The notes under the pieces were generated by a model. It made no database searches and was not told the origin of the DNA. It saw only the letters and a program-made list of their open reading frames with translations. The position numbers and the translations under genes were made by a program. From NCBI GenBank assembly GCA_030601885.1, contig JAUWAU010000008.1, forward strand, positions 62,001 to 126,000: a stretch of 64,000 nt of DNA, in the 5' to 3' direction. Shown one piece after another: positions 25,300 to 34,303 of this stretch; position 1 is the stretch's first letter; the number at the start of each line of letters is the position of its first letter. The DNA comes from Armatimonadota bacterium. Its GTDB lineage: Bacteria; Armatimonadota; Zipacnadia; JAUWAU01.

Positions 25300-27270
25300 A
25301 TGAACGATGGGTCGCCCAGTGCGAAGGCTGCTACGAAGACAGCCGAGCGCGCGCTGGCGGCAACCAAGTTCGTCGCACGCGGCGTCACGTGGCGCTCCAT
25401 CCTGCTCGGCCTCGTGCTCATGCCCGCCAACTGCTACTGGATCGTGCAGATGGAGATCGTGCGCTACTCGGCGCACCCCACCACCATCTCGCTCTTCTTC
25501 AACACCGTCTTCATTCTCCTCGTGCTCGCCCTCGGCAACCTGCTCGTACGAAAGCTCTGTCCTCGCGCCGCCCTCACGCAGGCAGAGCTGCTCTGCGTCT
25601 ACAGCATGCTGTGCATCGCATCCTGCGTCTGCGGTCACGACGGCGTGCAAGTGCTGGCCCCGATGATATCGTGGCCCTTCCACTTCGCCAACGAGGCAAA
25701 CAAGTGGGAGGAGTTGTTTCATGGCCACATCCCGGCGTGGCTCTCGCTGCAGGATGAGAACATCATTGAGGGATACTACATCGGCGCCACCAATCTGTAC
25801 ACCGTCGAGCGGCTTGGCGCCTGGGTGACGCCGGTTCTGGCGTGGGGCGGCTTCATCGTCGCCATGCTCGTGGTGATGCTGTGTCTGACGGCGATCCTGC
25901 GAAAGCAGTGGCTGGAGCGGGAGCACCTCGCCTGTCCGCTGGTGTACCTTCCCATCGAGATCAGCCGCCCCCGTGGCACACTGTTCCGCAACAAGCTGTT
26001 CTGGACCGGCTTCGCCATCACGGCAGCGATGGACATCTGGAACAGCTTCGCCTTCCTGTACCCGGCCATCCCGCGCATCCCCATCGAGCATCAGGACATG
26101 CGCCCGCACTTCCGGGGCCGGCCCTGGAGCGCCATCGGCTGGACGCCAGTCTCGTTCTACCCGTTCGTGATCGGCGTCGGCATCCTGATGCCACTGGACT
26201 TCTCCTTCTCCTGCTGGTTCTTCTACATACTCTGGAAGGTGGAGCGCATCCTCAGCGCCGCCGTCGGCTGGGATCAGATCCCCGACTTCCCCTACATCAA
26301 CCAGCAGGCGTTCGGCGCATACATGCTCTTCTGCATTTACGCCATATGGCTGGCCCGGGGATACCTCGCGGGCGTGTTTCGGTGCATCATGCGCCGCCGC
26401 TCATGGCTCTCGGAGGAGGGCGAGCCGGTCTCATACCGCGGCGCCTTCATCGGGGTGTGCGTCGGGTTCGTGGCGCTCGTGTGGTTCTCGGCCATCGGCG
26501 GGATGTCGGTGACGCTGGCCATCGCCTTCTTTGCCATCTATTTCGCCCTCGCCGTGGCCATAACGCGCATGCGAGTCCAGTTCGGCTCGCTGGTGCACGA
26601 TCTGCATTTCACCGGCCCGGACACCACCATAACGACGACGCTCGGCACGCGAGCCTTCGGCCCGCGGGATTTGACGATGATGTCGCTCTACTTCTGGTTC
26701 AACCGGGCGTACCGCAGCCACCCGATGCCGCATCAGTTCGAGGGCTTCAAGATGGTGGAGCGGACCGAGGATTCGCCGCGCCGCTTCTTCTGGGCCATGG
26801 TGCTCGCCGCCGTGGCCGCGACGCTCACCGCCTTCTGGGCGATGGCCCACCTGATGTACAGCTACGGGGCGCGGGCCAAATCGCGCAGCGGCTTCGGCGC
26901 CGAGGCGTTCAACCGGCTCGCCTCGTGGATGAGCGCGCCCACGGGACCCAACTGGGGAGCGACGGCGGCTGTCGGGGTCGGGTTGGCCACGGGGCTGCTG
27001 CTGGAGACCATGCGAATGCGCTTCGTGAACTGGCCGTTTCATCCCCTGGGCTTCGCCATCTCGGGGAGCTGGGAGATGAACCTCGTGTGGCTGCCGATCA
27101 TGATCGGCTGGGCGCTGAAGCTGCTCATCATCCGCTACGGTGGCTACCGCACCTTCACGGCCGCCGTCCCCCTCTTCCTCGGCCTCATCCTGGGCCAGTT
27201 CGTCGTCGGCAGCATTCTGAACATCGTGAGCATCTCGCTGGGGATTCCGAGCTATATGTTTTGGCAGTGA
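25300..27270 (+). CDS. DUF6785-like multi-pass membrane protein
   Basis: 656 residues from ATG 25300, with AAGGAGG about 13 nt upstream. About 12-14 hydrophobic segments alternate with short loops; the N-terminal half has GVTWRSILLGLVLMPANCYW and the C-terminal half the FWFNRAYRSHPMPHQFEGFK block shared with the truncated gene at the window start. Overall architecture resembles oligopeptide-transporter-like proteins of the DUF6785/DUF6784 type. Substrate unknown. In this genome both copies lie near carbohydrate-active genes, so import of breakdown products is a plausible inference. Confidence 0.75.
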   Translation: MNDGSPSAKAATKTAERALAATKFVARGVTWRSILLGLVLMPANCYWIVQMEIVRYSAHPTTISLFFNTVFILLVLALGNLLVRKLCPRAALTQAELLCVYSMLCIASCVCGHDGVQVLAPMISWPFHFANEANKWEELFHGHIPAWLSLQDENIIEGYYIGATNLYTVERLGAWVTPVLAWGGFIVAMLVVMLCLTAILRKQWLEREHLACPLVYLPIEISRPRGTLFRNKLFWTGFAITAAMDIWNSFAFLYPAIPRIPIEHQDMRPHFRGRPWSAIGWTPVSFYPFVIGVGILMPLDFSFSCWFFYILWKVERILSAAVGWDQIPDFPYINQQAFGAYMLFCIYAIWLARGYLAGVFRCIMRRRSWLSEEGEPVSYRGAFIGVCVGFVALVWFSAIGGMSVTLAIAFFAIYFALAVAITRMRVQFGSLVHDLHFTGPDTTITTTLGTRAFGPRDLTMMSLYFWFNRAYRSHPMPHQFEGFKMVERTEDSPRRFFWAMVLAAVAATLTAFWAMAHLMYSYGARAKSRSGFGAEAFNRLASWMSAPTGPNWGATAAVGVGLATGLLLETMRMRFVNWPFHPLGFAISGSWEMNLVWLPIMIGWALKLLIIRYGGYRTFTAAVPLFLGLILGQFVVGSILNIVSISLGIPSYMFWQ

Positions 27271-27287
27271 GGGGCGAGCGCTAGCTC

Positions 27288-27309
27288 GGGAGCCCGCGGA
27301 GAGGCTCCC
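27288..27309. terminator. hairpin between convergent genes
   Basis: GGGAGCC (27288-27294) pairs with GGCTCCC (27303-27309). The sequence matches the palindrome after the ABC permease at 34024-34049, so it is both a repeat-family member and a possible bidirectional terminator between the membrane protein and the toxin gene. Confidence 0.5.
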
Positions 27310-27312
27310 TCC

Positions 27313-27672
27313 CTACAAGCGGCGCAGAGGCCGGAGGCGTACCCGGCCCTCCCTCAGCACAGCGAAGTGCCCCGGGAGGCGCTGCTCAATCGCGGCCAGG
27401 ATGCGTGTCACGTGTGCAGCCTTGTCCAGACCATCCTCGGCCTCCAGGCGCATTAGCACGATCCCTCGAGAGACCTTTCCCTCCCGGTAGACCAGTTCGC
27501 CGAAGTCCTTGTCATTGGTGAGCACGAATCTGGATTCGGTATTGGCGAGACGGAGCACCTCCTCGTCCTCCGCTCCGGGCGCAACCTGGCCCACGCATGC
27601 CACATCGTGCCCGGCAGTACGGAGAGCCTCCACCACGGGCGCTTCGACGTTCTCGTTAGCCAGGAACTTCAT
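27313..27672 (-). CDS. PIN-like (DUF5615/Mut7-C type) toxin
   Basis: 119 residues beginning MKFLANENVEAPVVEALRTA, then GHDVACVGQV, LTNDKDFGELV and GIVLMRLE, the conserved acidic blocks of DUF5615 PIN-like nucleases. The usual first Asp is Asn-Glu-Asn here, as in several family members. The start overlaps the DUF433 stop by ATGA. Together they form a toxin-antitoxin pair in which the toxin is likely a ribonuclease. Confidence 0.85.
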   Translation of the reverse strand: MKFLANENVEAPVVEALRTAGHDVACVGQVAPGAEDEEVLRLANTESRFVLTNDKDFGELVYREGKVSRGIVLMRLEAEDGLDKAAHVTRILAAIEQRLPGHFAVLREGRVRLRPLRRL

Positions 27673-27908
27673 TCGCCAGTGCCTGTCAGAATGATCTCCT
27701 CGGAGCCCACAGCGTCGGAGGCGTACGCCAGAGCAGCTTGGATGTCCTCGCGTGTCAGTCGCGGGTAGTCTCGCAAGATCGCGTCGATGCTCATATCGGC
27801 GGCGAGTTTGCGGAGAATCTGCTCCACCGGTATGCGGGTTCCCGCGATGACCGGCTTTCCGAGCATAACGCGAGGGTTGATTTCGATCCTGTCTCGCCAG
27901 TCCTTCAT
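27669..27908 (-). CDS. DUF433 antitoxin
   Basis: 79 residues from ATG 27908. INPRVMLGKPVIAGTRIPVE followed by ILRKLAADMSIDAILRDYP and LTREDIQAALAYA is the complete DUF433 winged-helix pattern. It precedes and overlaps (ATGA) the PIN-like toxin gene, as in known DUF433-DUF5615 modules, and probably represses the operon. Confidence 0.88.
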   Translation of the reverse strand: MKDWRDRIEINPRVMLGKPVIAGTRIPVEQILRKLAADMSIDAILRDYPRLTREDIQAALAYASDAVGSEEIILTGTGE

Positions 27909-28105
27909 GGGATTGTCCTCACAAGTCACTCGGCGTTCCACCCAACCTGTGCCAGATCATTTCTGAATTCGCTTTGACAGGAGGCGATCCCTCCTGTGGG
28001 CCACGCCCATTCTACTCCATCCCAGTGCGTCCCGTTCCAGGACAAGGTGAATCGCCGTAGTCCGGCGAACGCGAGGGTGGTCGGGCACGAGGGAGCTGGC
28101 TTGCG

Positions 28106-28234
28106 ATGACTCGACGACAATTCCTCCGCCGATCAACCGTATTCGCAGCCGCCGGTGTGGCGCAGGCTGCCAGCCTGCGGGCCCTCTCGGCACAGCGCCG
28201 ATGGCGGCAAATCCCACTGAGGGGGCTTCAGTGA
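28106..28234 (+). CDS. short ORF with twin-arginine leader ahead of a sulfatase
   Basis: 42 codons start MTRRQFLRRSTVFAAAG, a twin-arginine export signal. GGGAG lies 10 nt upstream. The palindrome CGCAGGCT/AGCCTGCG (28161-28179) follows directly and encodes AQAASLR. The frame ends in a TGATG overlap with the sulfatase start at 28234. It is probably the original signal peptide of that sulfatase, separated from it by palindrome insertion and frame change. Alternatively it is a leader peptide that couples translation. Confidence 0.45.
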   Translation: MTRRQFLRRSTVFAAAGVAQAASLRALSAQRRWRQIPLRGLQ

Positions 28235-29682
28235 TGAGCAACGCGACGCAAGGCGGGCCGGATCGACCCAATGTCGTTTTCATTCTCACCGACGACCAGG
28301 GACCGTGGGCCGCGGGATGCTGTGGCAATCCGGAGATCCGCACCCCCAACCTCGACCGGCTGGCGGCCGAGGGCACGCGCTTCAGCCGGTTCTTCGTCGC
28401 CACTCCCGTGTGCAGCCCAAGCCGCGCCACGTTCCTCACCGGCCGCATCTGCTCACAGCACGGCATCCACGAGTGGATCAACAAGGAGAATACCGGGCCC
28501 GAGGCGGTGGCGTTCCTGAAGGACGAGGTGGCCTACACGGATGTGATGGCCCAGCACGGCTACACGTGCGGCATCAGCGGCAAGTGGCACATGGGCGACA
28601 GCCAGCGGCCGCAGCACAGCTTCGACTTCTGGTTCGTGCACCAGCGCGGCGGCGGGCGCTATAACAACGCGCCCATGGTGCGGGATGGACAGCTGGTGGA
28701 TGAGCCGGGGTACGTCACCGACGTGATCACCGACGAGGCGCTCGAGTACCTCGACGCAAACAAGGACCGGCAGTTCTACCTCAGCGTCCACTACACGGCT
28801 CCACATAGCCCCTGGACGGGCCATCCGCAGGACATCGTGGACTCCTACGACGACTGCGCGTTCGAGTCGTGCCCGCAGGAGCCCAAGCACCCATGGGCCG
28901 GGCGGCTGACGGACAACTGCCTCGGGAATCGCGAGATGCTCAAGGGGTACTTCGCCGCCGTGACGGCGATGGACAGCAACGTCGGCCGGATCCTTGGGCG
29001 GCTCGAGGAGCTGAAGCTCAGCGATAACACGCTCGTGGTCTTCGTGAGCGACAATGGGTTTAGCTGCGGGCATCACGGCTTCTGGGGCAAGGGCAACGGC
29101 ACGCACCCGCGCAACATGTACGAGAACTCGATCCTGGTGCCCTTCATCGCCCGCCATCCCGGCCGCATCCCGGCCGGCCGCGTCGATGACACCATGGTCT
29201 CGGCATACGACTTCATGCCGACGCTGCTGGACTACCTGAACTTGCCCCCGCCGGAGGGCCGGAATCTGCCCGGGCGCAGTTTCTTGCCGGCGCTCGAGGG
29301 ACCCGCCCCCAACCGCGTAGGTCGGCCATTCCTGGCCGACAGCGCGGGCTCGAAGGGACTTCGCCAAAGCGGCTACGTCCCTCTCGCGAAGGCGGAAGCC
29401 TGCGCTACGCGGGGTGCGGCTGAAGCAGGCAACGAGTTCGTTGTTGTCTACGACGAGTACGGCCCGGTGCGGATGATCAGGACGAAGGAATGGAAGTACG
29501 TGCATCGGTACCCCGATGGCCCGCACGATCTGTATGACCTCGTCAACGATGCGGACGAGCGGCGGAATCTGGCGGACGACTCGAGCCAGGCAAAGCGCAG
29601 CCGAGAGCTAAGGGGCACCATGGAGGAGTGGTTCGCGAAGTACGTGGAGCCGGAGCACGATGGGTTGAAGGAGACGTATTAG
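28234..29682 (+). CDS. sulfatase (family S1) with repeat-derived insert
   Basis: 482 residues from ATG 28234, with GAGGGGG 8 nt upstream. NVVFILTDDQGPWAAGC holds the metal aspartates, CSPSR at 60-64 the formylglycine site, GISGKWHMGD the Lys/His pair and FVSDNGFSCGHHG the second metal site. Residues about 357-398 have no counterpart in the other two sulfatases and are encoded by palindromic repeats; after them the normal YDEYGPVRMIRTKEWKYVHR resumes. Export may depend on the twin-arginine leader just upstream, now in another frame. Confidence 0.9.
   Translation: MSNATQGGPDRPNVVFILTDDQGPWAAGCCGNPEIRTPNLDRLAAEGTRFSRFFVATPVCSPSRATFLTGRICSQHGIHEWINKENTGPEAVAFLKDEVAYTDVMAQHGYTCGISGKWHMGDSQRPQHSFDFWFVHQRGGGRYNNAPMVRDGQLVDEPGYVTDVITDEALEYLDANKDRQFYLSVHYTAPHSPWTGHPQDIVDSYDDCAFESCPQEPKHPWAGRLTDNCLGNREMLKGYFAAVTAMDSNVGRILGRLEELKLSDNTLVVFVSDNGFSCGHHGFWGKGNGTHPRNMYENSILVPFIARHPGRIPAGRVDDTMVSAYDFMPTLLDYLNLPPPEGRNLPGRSFLPALEGPAPNRVGRPFLADSAGSKGLRQSGYVPLAKAEACATRGAAEAGNEFVVVYDEYGPVRMIRTKEWKYVHRYPDGPHDLYDLVNDADERRNLADDSSQAKRSRELRGTMEEWFAKYVEPEHDGLKETY
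29303..29430. repeat. palindromic repeats inside the sulfatase reading frame
   Basis: GTCGGCCA/TGGCCGAC (loop TTCC) is preceded by CGCGTAG, as in intergenic copies of the GTAGGTCGG family. A second nested hairpin has AGGGAC/GTCCCT and CTTCGC/GCGAAG arms. The ~126-bp block keeps the frame open and encodes about 42 residues. Confidence 0.8.
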
Positions 29683-29837
29683 CCCACGGCGCCCACAGGG
29701 GAACGAATAGAGCCGAGCGGAACGCCCGCGGCCGCTTCGCGCGTTGATGAGAGAAAGCCCCGCTGGATCCTGGATCAGAGGGAACGTTGTGGCAGGCCAA
29801 GAGGTCCTAGCAACAGGACGAGCTGAGGAGGGAGAGT

Positions 29838-32111
29838 ATGCGCGGAGCTTCTGTACGGGCAGTGGTGTGGGTCGTGGGCGCCGCTCAGATCATCGGGGCC
29901 GCCGCCGCTCAGGAGGCCCCGGAGCCTCCGCAGCCGGTGACGCTCAGCGTTGAGGCCGGCTTCGGCGGCAGGATCAAGCAGGAGAAGTGGGCGCCCATCC
30001 GCTGCATCGTCGAGAACAGGTCCGGCGGGCAACTCCGCGGTACGCTCAGCATCGCCCTGCCGGCGGACGCAGAAAAGGAAAAGCACACCTACTACGCCCC
30101 CATCGATCTCCCCTCGCCATCCCGACGGCGCTTCACGCTGTACGTCCATCCGCAGCAGTACATCGACCGCGTCGCTGTTCGCCTCAATGCCGGTGACGTC
30201 CGGCTCACGCAGACGATTCCCGTCATGACGCTGTACGGCGGCAACGCCACGGCGCTGGTTCTGAGCAAAGGCCCCGTCGGCCTGTTCGCGTCTGCCAGAC
30301 GACCCGAGTTCGGCGGGCTGGAGGTCGTGTCTGGTGACATCGCGGACCTGCCCGAGAAGCCGGCCGGCTACGAACTGGTAGATGTCATCTTCTATAACGG
30401 ACTCTCGCTGCGGAACTTCGCCTCGGAGCAGGAGCAAGCACTGCATCAGTGGCTGCTGGAGGGCGGCGCGCTGATCGTGGCGACGGGTCGCCACTGGCAG
30501 TTGGTCAAGGGCACTGCCCTCGAGCGCCTGCTGCCGGTGACGCTGCTCGGCTCGGCGCCGACAACCAGACCGGCGCCACGGAGCTGGACCGGCTACTTCG
30601 GAGGGTTGCAGTTTCCCGGGCCGCTCGTGCTGGCGCGCGGTCGCCCCAGAGACGGCGCGACGGTGCTCATTGGCGATACCAGGAGCGGCGTGCCGCTCGT
30701 CGTCAGCCGCGATGTAGGCCTCGGCCGCGTCGTCTACTTGGCGTTCGACCTCTCTGCGCCCGCCGTGCTGCTCTCCCCTGAGCACTCGAACCTGTACCGA
30801 GACCTGCTGCAATGGACGCGGGTCATACGCCCACAGTACGTGTCCCTGTGGGGCACCTCCTTCCAGCTCCCCGCATGGGGAAGGAGCGCCATGCGACAGC
30901 AGGCGGTCTACCAGACGCCCGCAGCCAGGGCCCCCTCGCTGTTCTGGGTCATCGTCTTCCTCGGCATCTACGTTGTCGCCATTGGCCCGCTGGACTACTT
31001 CGTGCTCAAGCGCCTCCGACGGCGCCATCTCACGGTCATCACGTTTCCCGTCATGGTACTGGCTTTCACGGGTGCCTCCTACTACTTCGCCTCGTCCTTC
31101 AAGGGCCGCCAGGTGTTCATCAACGAGATCAGCATCGTGCGGCAGCGCGGCGAGTACGCCCACGTCGGAACCCACTTTGGCGTCTACTCGCCGCGGCAGG
31201 CGACGTACTCCATCGCCGTGAACGAGCCAACTGCGACGGTGCTGCCTCTGGAGGAGCCAGCCGCTGCGGAAGAGGCCAGCCGCAGGGCTCGGCGACGGCG
31301 CGCTCCCGCGACCTTCGTTCTACCACGCGCCAGTGGCGGTGCCATCTTCTCGCGGCCTTCATGGGCGCCCTACGCAGGCGTTCCCGAAGAGGTGGCCGAA
31401 GAGGCGCGCGTCATAACGGGCGCCTTCAGAGCCGCAGAAACGTCCGAGGCATTCCGTCTCCCGGACATCAGCATCGACATGTGGGCCATGCGTACGTTCT
31501 ATGCCGATTGGTGGCTCCGTGTGGGGCGAATCGAGGGGAGCCTGAAGTACGACTCGGGTGAACACAGGATCGTCGGGCAGGTAGCGAACGGCACGCGCTA
31601 CGATCTGGAGGATTGCCTCCTCATCTTCCGCGGCGCCGCCGAACCGCTTGGGGACCTGCCCGCAGGGGGAAGCACGCGCGTAAGCGCTGCCTTTCCGCCT
31701 GACGGCTATCCCAAGACGTACTCCGAGGAGGAGCTGATCGGTGGCATCGATCCCGAGGAGCGTAAGGCGCGGCGGGCGACGTTGGAGAGCCTTGGCCTAC
31801 TGCCCTACAACATGGACGAGTTAGCGGCAAAATACAGCCGCCTACGCGCGGCTGCGCAGCGAACGGGGGACGTTATGTACGCCGTCGGCCCGATCCAAGA
31901 ATTCCTCGCCCCGATGGGCTCTTTCGCGCACCCGGTGGTGATCGGCTGGACGCGGGAGCCGCTGCTGCCCGTCGAGATCGAGGGGCACCGGCCCGGGCGA
32001 CGCGCGGTCAATATGTGGGTGCTGCAGCCGGAAGCTTCGGGGCTACCTGAACAGCACAGCTACGCTCAGGCGCCTTTACGGCGGATCTCGCCCGGCTCCA
32101 CGAGGCGCTAG
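29838..32111 (+). CDS. large secreted/membrane protein partner of an ABC-2 permease
   Basis: 757 residues, ATG with GGAGGGAGAG upstream and a signal peptide ending near AAAQE. A beta-rich ectodomain (IKQEKWAPIRCIVENRSGGQ, FTLYVHPQQYIDRVAVRL) leads to a Rossmann-like segment (ELVDVIFYNGLSLRNF, LLEGGALIVATG). Two hydrophobic helices lie near residues 370-415 (FWVIVFLGIYVVAIGPLDYF, LTVITFPVMVLAFTGASYYF), followed by a large C-terminal region. This layout is seen in periplasmic proteins linked to ABC-2 transporters and DUF4350-like domains. The permease follows 48 bp downstream. Function unknown. Confidence 0.6.
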   Translation: MRGASVRAVVWVVGAAQIIGAAAAQEAPEPPQPVTLSVEAGFGGRIKQEKWAPIRCIVENRSGGQLRGTLSIALPADAEKEKHTYYAPIDLPSPSRRRFTLYVHPQQYIDRVAVRLNAGDVRLTQTIPVMTLYGGNATALVLSKGPVGLFASARRPEFGGLEVVSGDIADLPEKPAGYELVDVIFYNGLSLRNFASEQEQALHQWLLEGGALIVATGRHWQLVKGTALERLLPVTLLGSAPTTRPAPRSWTGYFGGLQFPGPLVLARGRPRDGATVLIGDTRSGVPLVVSRDVGLGRVVYLAFDLSAPAVLLSPEHSNLYRDLLQWTRVIRPQYVSLWGTSFQLPAWGRSAMRQQAVYQTPAARAPSLFWVIVFLGIYVVAIGPLDYFVLKRLRRRHLTVITFPVMVLAFTGASYYFASSFKGRQVFINEISIVRQRGEYAHVGTHFGVYSPRQATYSIAVNEPTATVLPLEEPAAAEEASRRARRRRAPATFVLPRASGGAIFSRPSWAPYAGVPEEVAEEARVITGAFRAAETSEAFRLPDISIDMWAMRTFYADWWLRVGRIEGSLKYDSGEHRIVGQVANGTRYDLEDCLLIFRGAAEPLGDLPAGGSTRVSAAFPPDGYPKTYSEEELIGGIDPEERKARRATLESLGLLPYNMDELAAKYSRLRAAAQRTGDVMYAVGPIQEFLAPMGSFAHPVVIGWTREPLLPVEIEGHRPGRRAVNMWVLQPEASGLPEQHSYAQAPLRRISPGSTRR

Positions 32112-32159
32112 GGCAGACGTGTCGCGTCGTGCCCATTGGCTTCACTTGCGGAGCACCGA

Positions 32160-34025
32160 ATGCTCGGAGTCAGCAATCCAGTCCTGACACGAGAGCTGCG
32201 CACCGGCCTGCGCGGGCACCGGGCGTTTCTTCTCCGCACGGCCTTCGTGACCGTGCTGGCGATCGTTGTCATCGTCACCTGGATGACGGCGCTGGCCGGT
32301 ATGACAGGCTCCTGGCGGGAGGCCACCCTCGACGTACGCACCATCCCGGGGCTCGGGCGCGAGCTCTTCGCCGCTCTCGGCACGGCGCTGCTCGTCTTGC
32401 TTCTGGCGCTCATTCCGGGTTACGCTGCCGCCGGCATCACGAGTGAGCGCGAGACGCGGACGCTCGAGATGATGCTCTGCACCTGGCTCAAGCCCCGCCA
32501 CATCGTGCTGGGGAAACTGGGCGCGAGCACGGTGTTCGCCATCGGCCTGCTGCTTTCGAGCCTCCCGGCCGTCAGCGCCGTGTTTCTGCTCGGAGGCGTG
32601 TCGCCGCTCGAGTTCGGCCTCCTGTTCCTCCTGTTGCTCAGCACGGCCATCTTCGTCGGCGCGCTCAGCCTTTTCGTGTCGAGCCATTGCACGAAGACGT
32701 ACATGGCGGTGATGATCACGTATGTGGTCATCGGGGGCTTGCACTACGCCGGGCCGCTCGGCGCGCGCGTCGCCCTGTGGGGAGCGGGCCACGCCCGATT
32801 GCTCAGCCAGTCGGCAGCCGACTTTCTCGGCGCAACGGTGGAAGAGATCCCCGAAATGGCCGAGTTCGTGAACCCCGTCCTCACCTCGCGCAGCCTGTTT
32901 GAGGGTGCGATCTATGCTCCCGCCGTCAGCCGAGGCGACGTAGGTGTGCCGCCGACGAGCGCCCCAGTCGCCCTGATCAGGGACCGTAGGGAGCGGGTCC
33001 GCTTTGTCGCGCTGCACTCCGTCTCGCCGGCGGTCATGCTCCTGGGCGCACTGGTACTCGTGATGGCCACCAGCCGAGCGGTGGCCCGAGCAACGAATGT
33101 GGTGGGCCCGCCGCTGACCCAGCGGATCGCGCGGTGGATCACGCGCCACGCGCGCGCAAGGCCCGCCGTGCCGCAAGTGGCTGCGGAGAGCCGATCGGCC
33201 CTCCCCGGAAGACGCCGGGCTCAGTTTTCGCTCTTGCGACGTGTTGCCGATCGCGTCAGCAACCCCGTCCTGGCGCGTGACCTCCGTGGCAGGCCTCTCG
33301 GGAACGCCGATGTCATAGCCAGAGCGGGGCTCTACGGCTTCGTTGTGGCCGAGCTGGTCATGTTAGCGGGCGTGGGCGCTTTCATGTATTTCGACTTCGT
33401 GGCGAAAGCCATGGCCACAGCGGTAGCTGTATCGGCCTTCCTTGCCGCGATCCCGGCAGCCATGAGCATCGCCATGGAGAAGGAGCAGGGCACGCTCGAG
33501 ATGGTGCTTGCTACGCTGCTGCGGCCGCGGACGATCCTTGCGGGCAAGCTGGCAGCGGCGTTTTGGCAGGCGCAGCCCTTGATTCTTCTTGCGATGCCGA
33601 TTGGGGTGCTATCCGCCGCGCTTGACATCGTCCCCTGGCGCAGCGCTGCCCTGATGTTGGCCTTCGCCGAGTCCTTTGCGCTGGCCACTTGCGCCATCGG
33701 CGTCCTGGCCTCGCTGCTGGCTCGCCGACCGGCACGGGCGGTGACCACCACCTCCTGCATCATTGCCGTCATCGCCCTTGGGCCGCTTCTGGTCCAACGC
33801 CTCGGCATCAGCGGGCTCCTGGGGTTCGAGGCAACTACTCTGGGGACGAACTGGATCGGTCGCGGGGCTCTGGCAGTGGTGTGCGATGTGTTTCTGCGGC
33901 CGAATCAGCACCACACGGCGGCGCTCCTCGGCGTGGCGATAGCTGCCGGGATCGCCCTGCTCGCCTTCGTTGCCGCGTTGGCCCTGTTCCGAGGCGCCAC
34001 TCAGCGGACGATAGAATCTGGCTAG
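32160..34025 (+). CDS. ABC-2-type transporter permease, double-length
   Basis: 621 residues from ATG 32160, with CGGAG 6 nt upstream. It has two homologous halves, each opening with NPVLTRELR / NPVLARDLR and containing ERETRTLEMMLCTWLKPRHI / EKEQGTLEMVLATLLRPRTI, followed by a run of membrane helices. That is the NosY/ABC-2 permease pattern duplicated in one chain. No ATP-binding subunit is encoded nearby, so the ATPase must be elsewhere. The upstream gene is a likely partner. Confidence 0.85.
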   Translation: MLGVSNPVLTRELRTGLRGHRAFLLRTAFVTVLAIVVIVTWMTALAGMTGSWREATLDVRTIPGLGRELFAALGTALLVLLLALIPGYAAAGITSERETRTLEMMLCTWLKPRHIVLGKLGASTVFAIGLLLSSLPAVSAVFLLGGVSPLEFGLLFLLLLSTAIFVGALSLFVSSHCTKTYMAVMITYVVIGGLHYAGPLGARVALWGAGHARLLSQSAADFLGATVEEIPEMAEFVNPVLTSRSLFEGAIYAPAVSRGDVGVPPTSAPVALIRDRRERVRFVALHSVSPAVMLLGALVLVMATSRAVARATNVVGPPLTQRIARWITRHARARPAVPQVAAESRSALPGRRRAQFSLLRRVADRVSNPVLARDLRGRPLGNADVIARAGLYGFVVAELVMLAGVGAFMYFDFVAKAMATAVAVSAFLAAIPAAMSIAMEKEQGTLEMVLATLLRPRTILAGKLAAAFWQAQPLILLAMPIGVLSAALDIVPWRSAALMLAFAESFALATCAIGVLASLLARRPARAVTTTSCIIAVIALGPLLVQRLGISGLLGFEATTLGTNWIGRGALAVVCDVFLRPNQHHTAALLGVAIAAGIALLAFVAALALFRGATQRTIESG

Positions 34026-34049
34026 GGGAGCCCGCAGAGGGGCTCCCCT
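34024..34049 (+). terminator. hairpin after ABC permease
   Basis: AGGGGAGCCC and GGGCTCCCCT form a perfect 10-bp stem with a GCAGAG loop. It overlaps the end of the permease stop codon. Another copy of this palindrome lies at 27288-27309. Confidence 0.6.
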
Positions 34050-34303
34050 ACTGATAGTGCATCCCCCGGCTGCCCGGGGCGGCCCACGGTCGCATCGATG
34101 CTCGCCTCGTCCCCTGTCTTCTTTGACGAAGTCGGTGCGCTTGCCTTCTCCGCTCTTCGCCGATTCGCCAACGGAACGCGCAGGTAAGCCTGGCTCAGGC
34201 AGGAAGTAGGCGAGTGGTCAGTGGAGAGTGATCACAAATGCGACCCAGGCAGCCCGCGCCACGCCTCATTCGGCACTGACCTTGAGAAAGGAGAGCCACT
34301 ACC

